DNA from: Clavulina sp. PMI_390
Taxonomy: Eukaryota > Basidiomycota > Agaricomycetes > Cantharellales > Hydnaceae
Direction of reading: 5' to 3'
Assembly (NCBI GenBank): GCA_015039315.1
Contig: WIDE01000327.1
Location: 1-10,206 of the forward strand
DNA length: 10,206 bases
The notes below the pieces were generated by a model. It did not search any database. It saw nothing but the letters and a program-made list of their open reading frames with translations, and had not been told where the DNA came from. Shown here one piece after another: positions 9,834 to 10,206 of this stretch. The position numbers were made by a program, and so were the translations under genes. Each line of letters opens with the position of its first letter. Within the stretch, counting starts at the first letter, position 1.

Positions 9834-10188
9834 TCAAGCTTGACCGCCACGACGAGCAGTTTCCACCCCACCAGGGTGGCCATGTAGAGGGTGTGCTCCA
9901 TGATCGACAGCTATAGGTAAGAGATCATTAGTACAGTCAAACTTTGGAATAAAGCAACGTGATGTACGCACCCCGTTGGCGAGCTGCCATCGCGGCCTTC
10001 TCGAGCTCCTCAGCCTTGCCGACTTCTACTGCCTGCTTCTGCATCGCCTCGGACTCACGAGCCTTGACGGCCGCCTGCTCCGAAAGCGAGAGCGAGTTGT
10101 GTGGGACGAGCCCTGCACCACCGCCAGAAGTGTTCATGTTGGTACCAGTTCCAGAAGTGTTGGTGAGGTTATCGGTAGGAGGGGACAT
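9834..10188 (-). CDS. Small Ala/Glu-rich protein with Gly/His-rich tail
   Basis: Two exons: 10188-9972 and 9910-9834, joined across a 61-nt phase-1 intron (donor GTGCGT, branch TACTAAT, acceptor CTATAG). The product is 97 residues, with stop TGA at 9836-9834. The N-terminus is low complexity (Thr, Asn, Ser, Gly), followed by GLVPHNSLSLSEQAAVKARE, then a charged helix (EVGKAEELEKAAMAARQRGA) and a tail HGAHPLHGHPGG. This layout matches a small conserved protein I associate with basidiomycete genomes. Its function is unknown to me, and a stress-linked disordered protein is only a guess. No membrane segment or signal peptide is visible. Without the intron the frame would run on to an unnatural end (YITLLYSKV), which supports the splice. 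Confidence 0.8.
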
Positions 10189-10206
10189 GGTGTTCGCATT
10201 GCGAGC

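Noticed and set aside
1..10206. Mobile element, tRNA/rRNA gene or CRISPR array
   Set aside because: No long terminal or inverted repeats, transposase or reverse-transcriptase motifs, tRNA-like folds or regularly spaced repeats were seen on either strand.

Overview
The window looks like nuclear DNA of a filamentous fungus, most likely a mushroom-forming basidiomycete. Genes are compact and broken by many very short GT-AG introns (mostly 49-85 nt) with CTRAY-like branch points. Reading frames rejoin exactly across predicted junctions, and the gene at the right edge resembles a small protein I associate with Agaricomycetes. No bacterial operon logic, RNA gene, CRISPR array or transposon was seen. 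All exon borders were worked out by eye from splice signals and frame continuity, not from transcripts.

Layout from left to right. (1) 1-457, plus strand: the 3' end of an S9-family (prolyl-oligopeptidase-like) peptidase with one intron, carrying the catalytic Asp and His region. (2) 458-970: spacer between two convergent genes. (3) 4611-971, minus strand: one intron-rich gene of unknown function, about 17-19 exons and roughly 800-850 residues. Frame and splice phase agree at nearly every junction from about 4119 to 971. The first few exons (4611-4120) and one junction near 2775-2887 remain uncertain. (4) 4612-5160: a divergent promoter region, with a TATA box for the minus gene. (5) 5232-9478, plus strand: a nine-exon gene for a predicted 1260-residue protein. 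It has a long beta-rich repetitive part, then about 280 helical residues, then a short beta-rich end. A 24-codon upstream reading frame overlaps its start as ATGA. (6) 9479-9833: a short spacer between convergent genes. (7) 10188-9834, minus strand: a two-exon gene for a 97-residue Ala/Glu-rich protein with a Gly/His-rich tail.

No shared pathway is evident. The points of most interest are the large beta-repeat/helical protein, which I cannot assign to a characterised family, its upstream overlapping frame, and the intron-dense divergent neighbour of unknown function.
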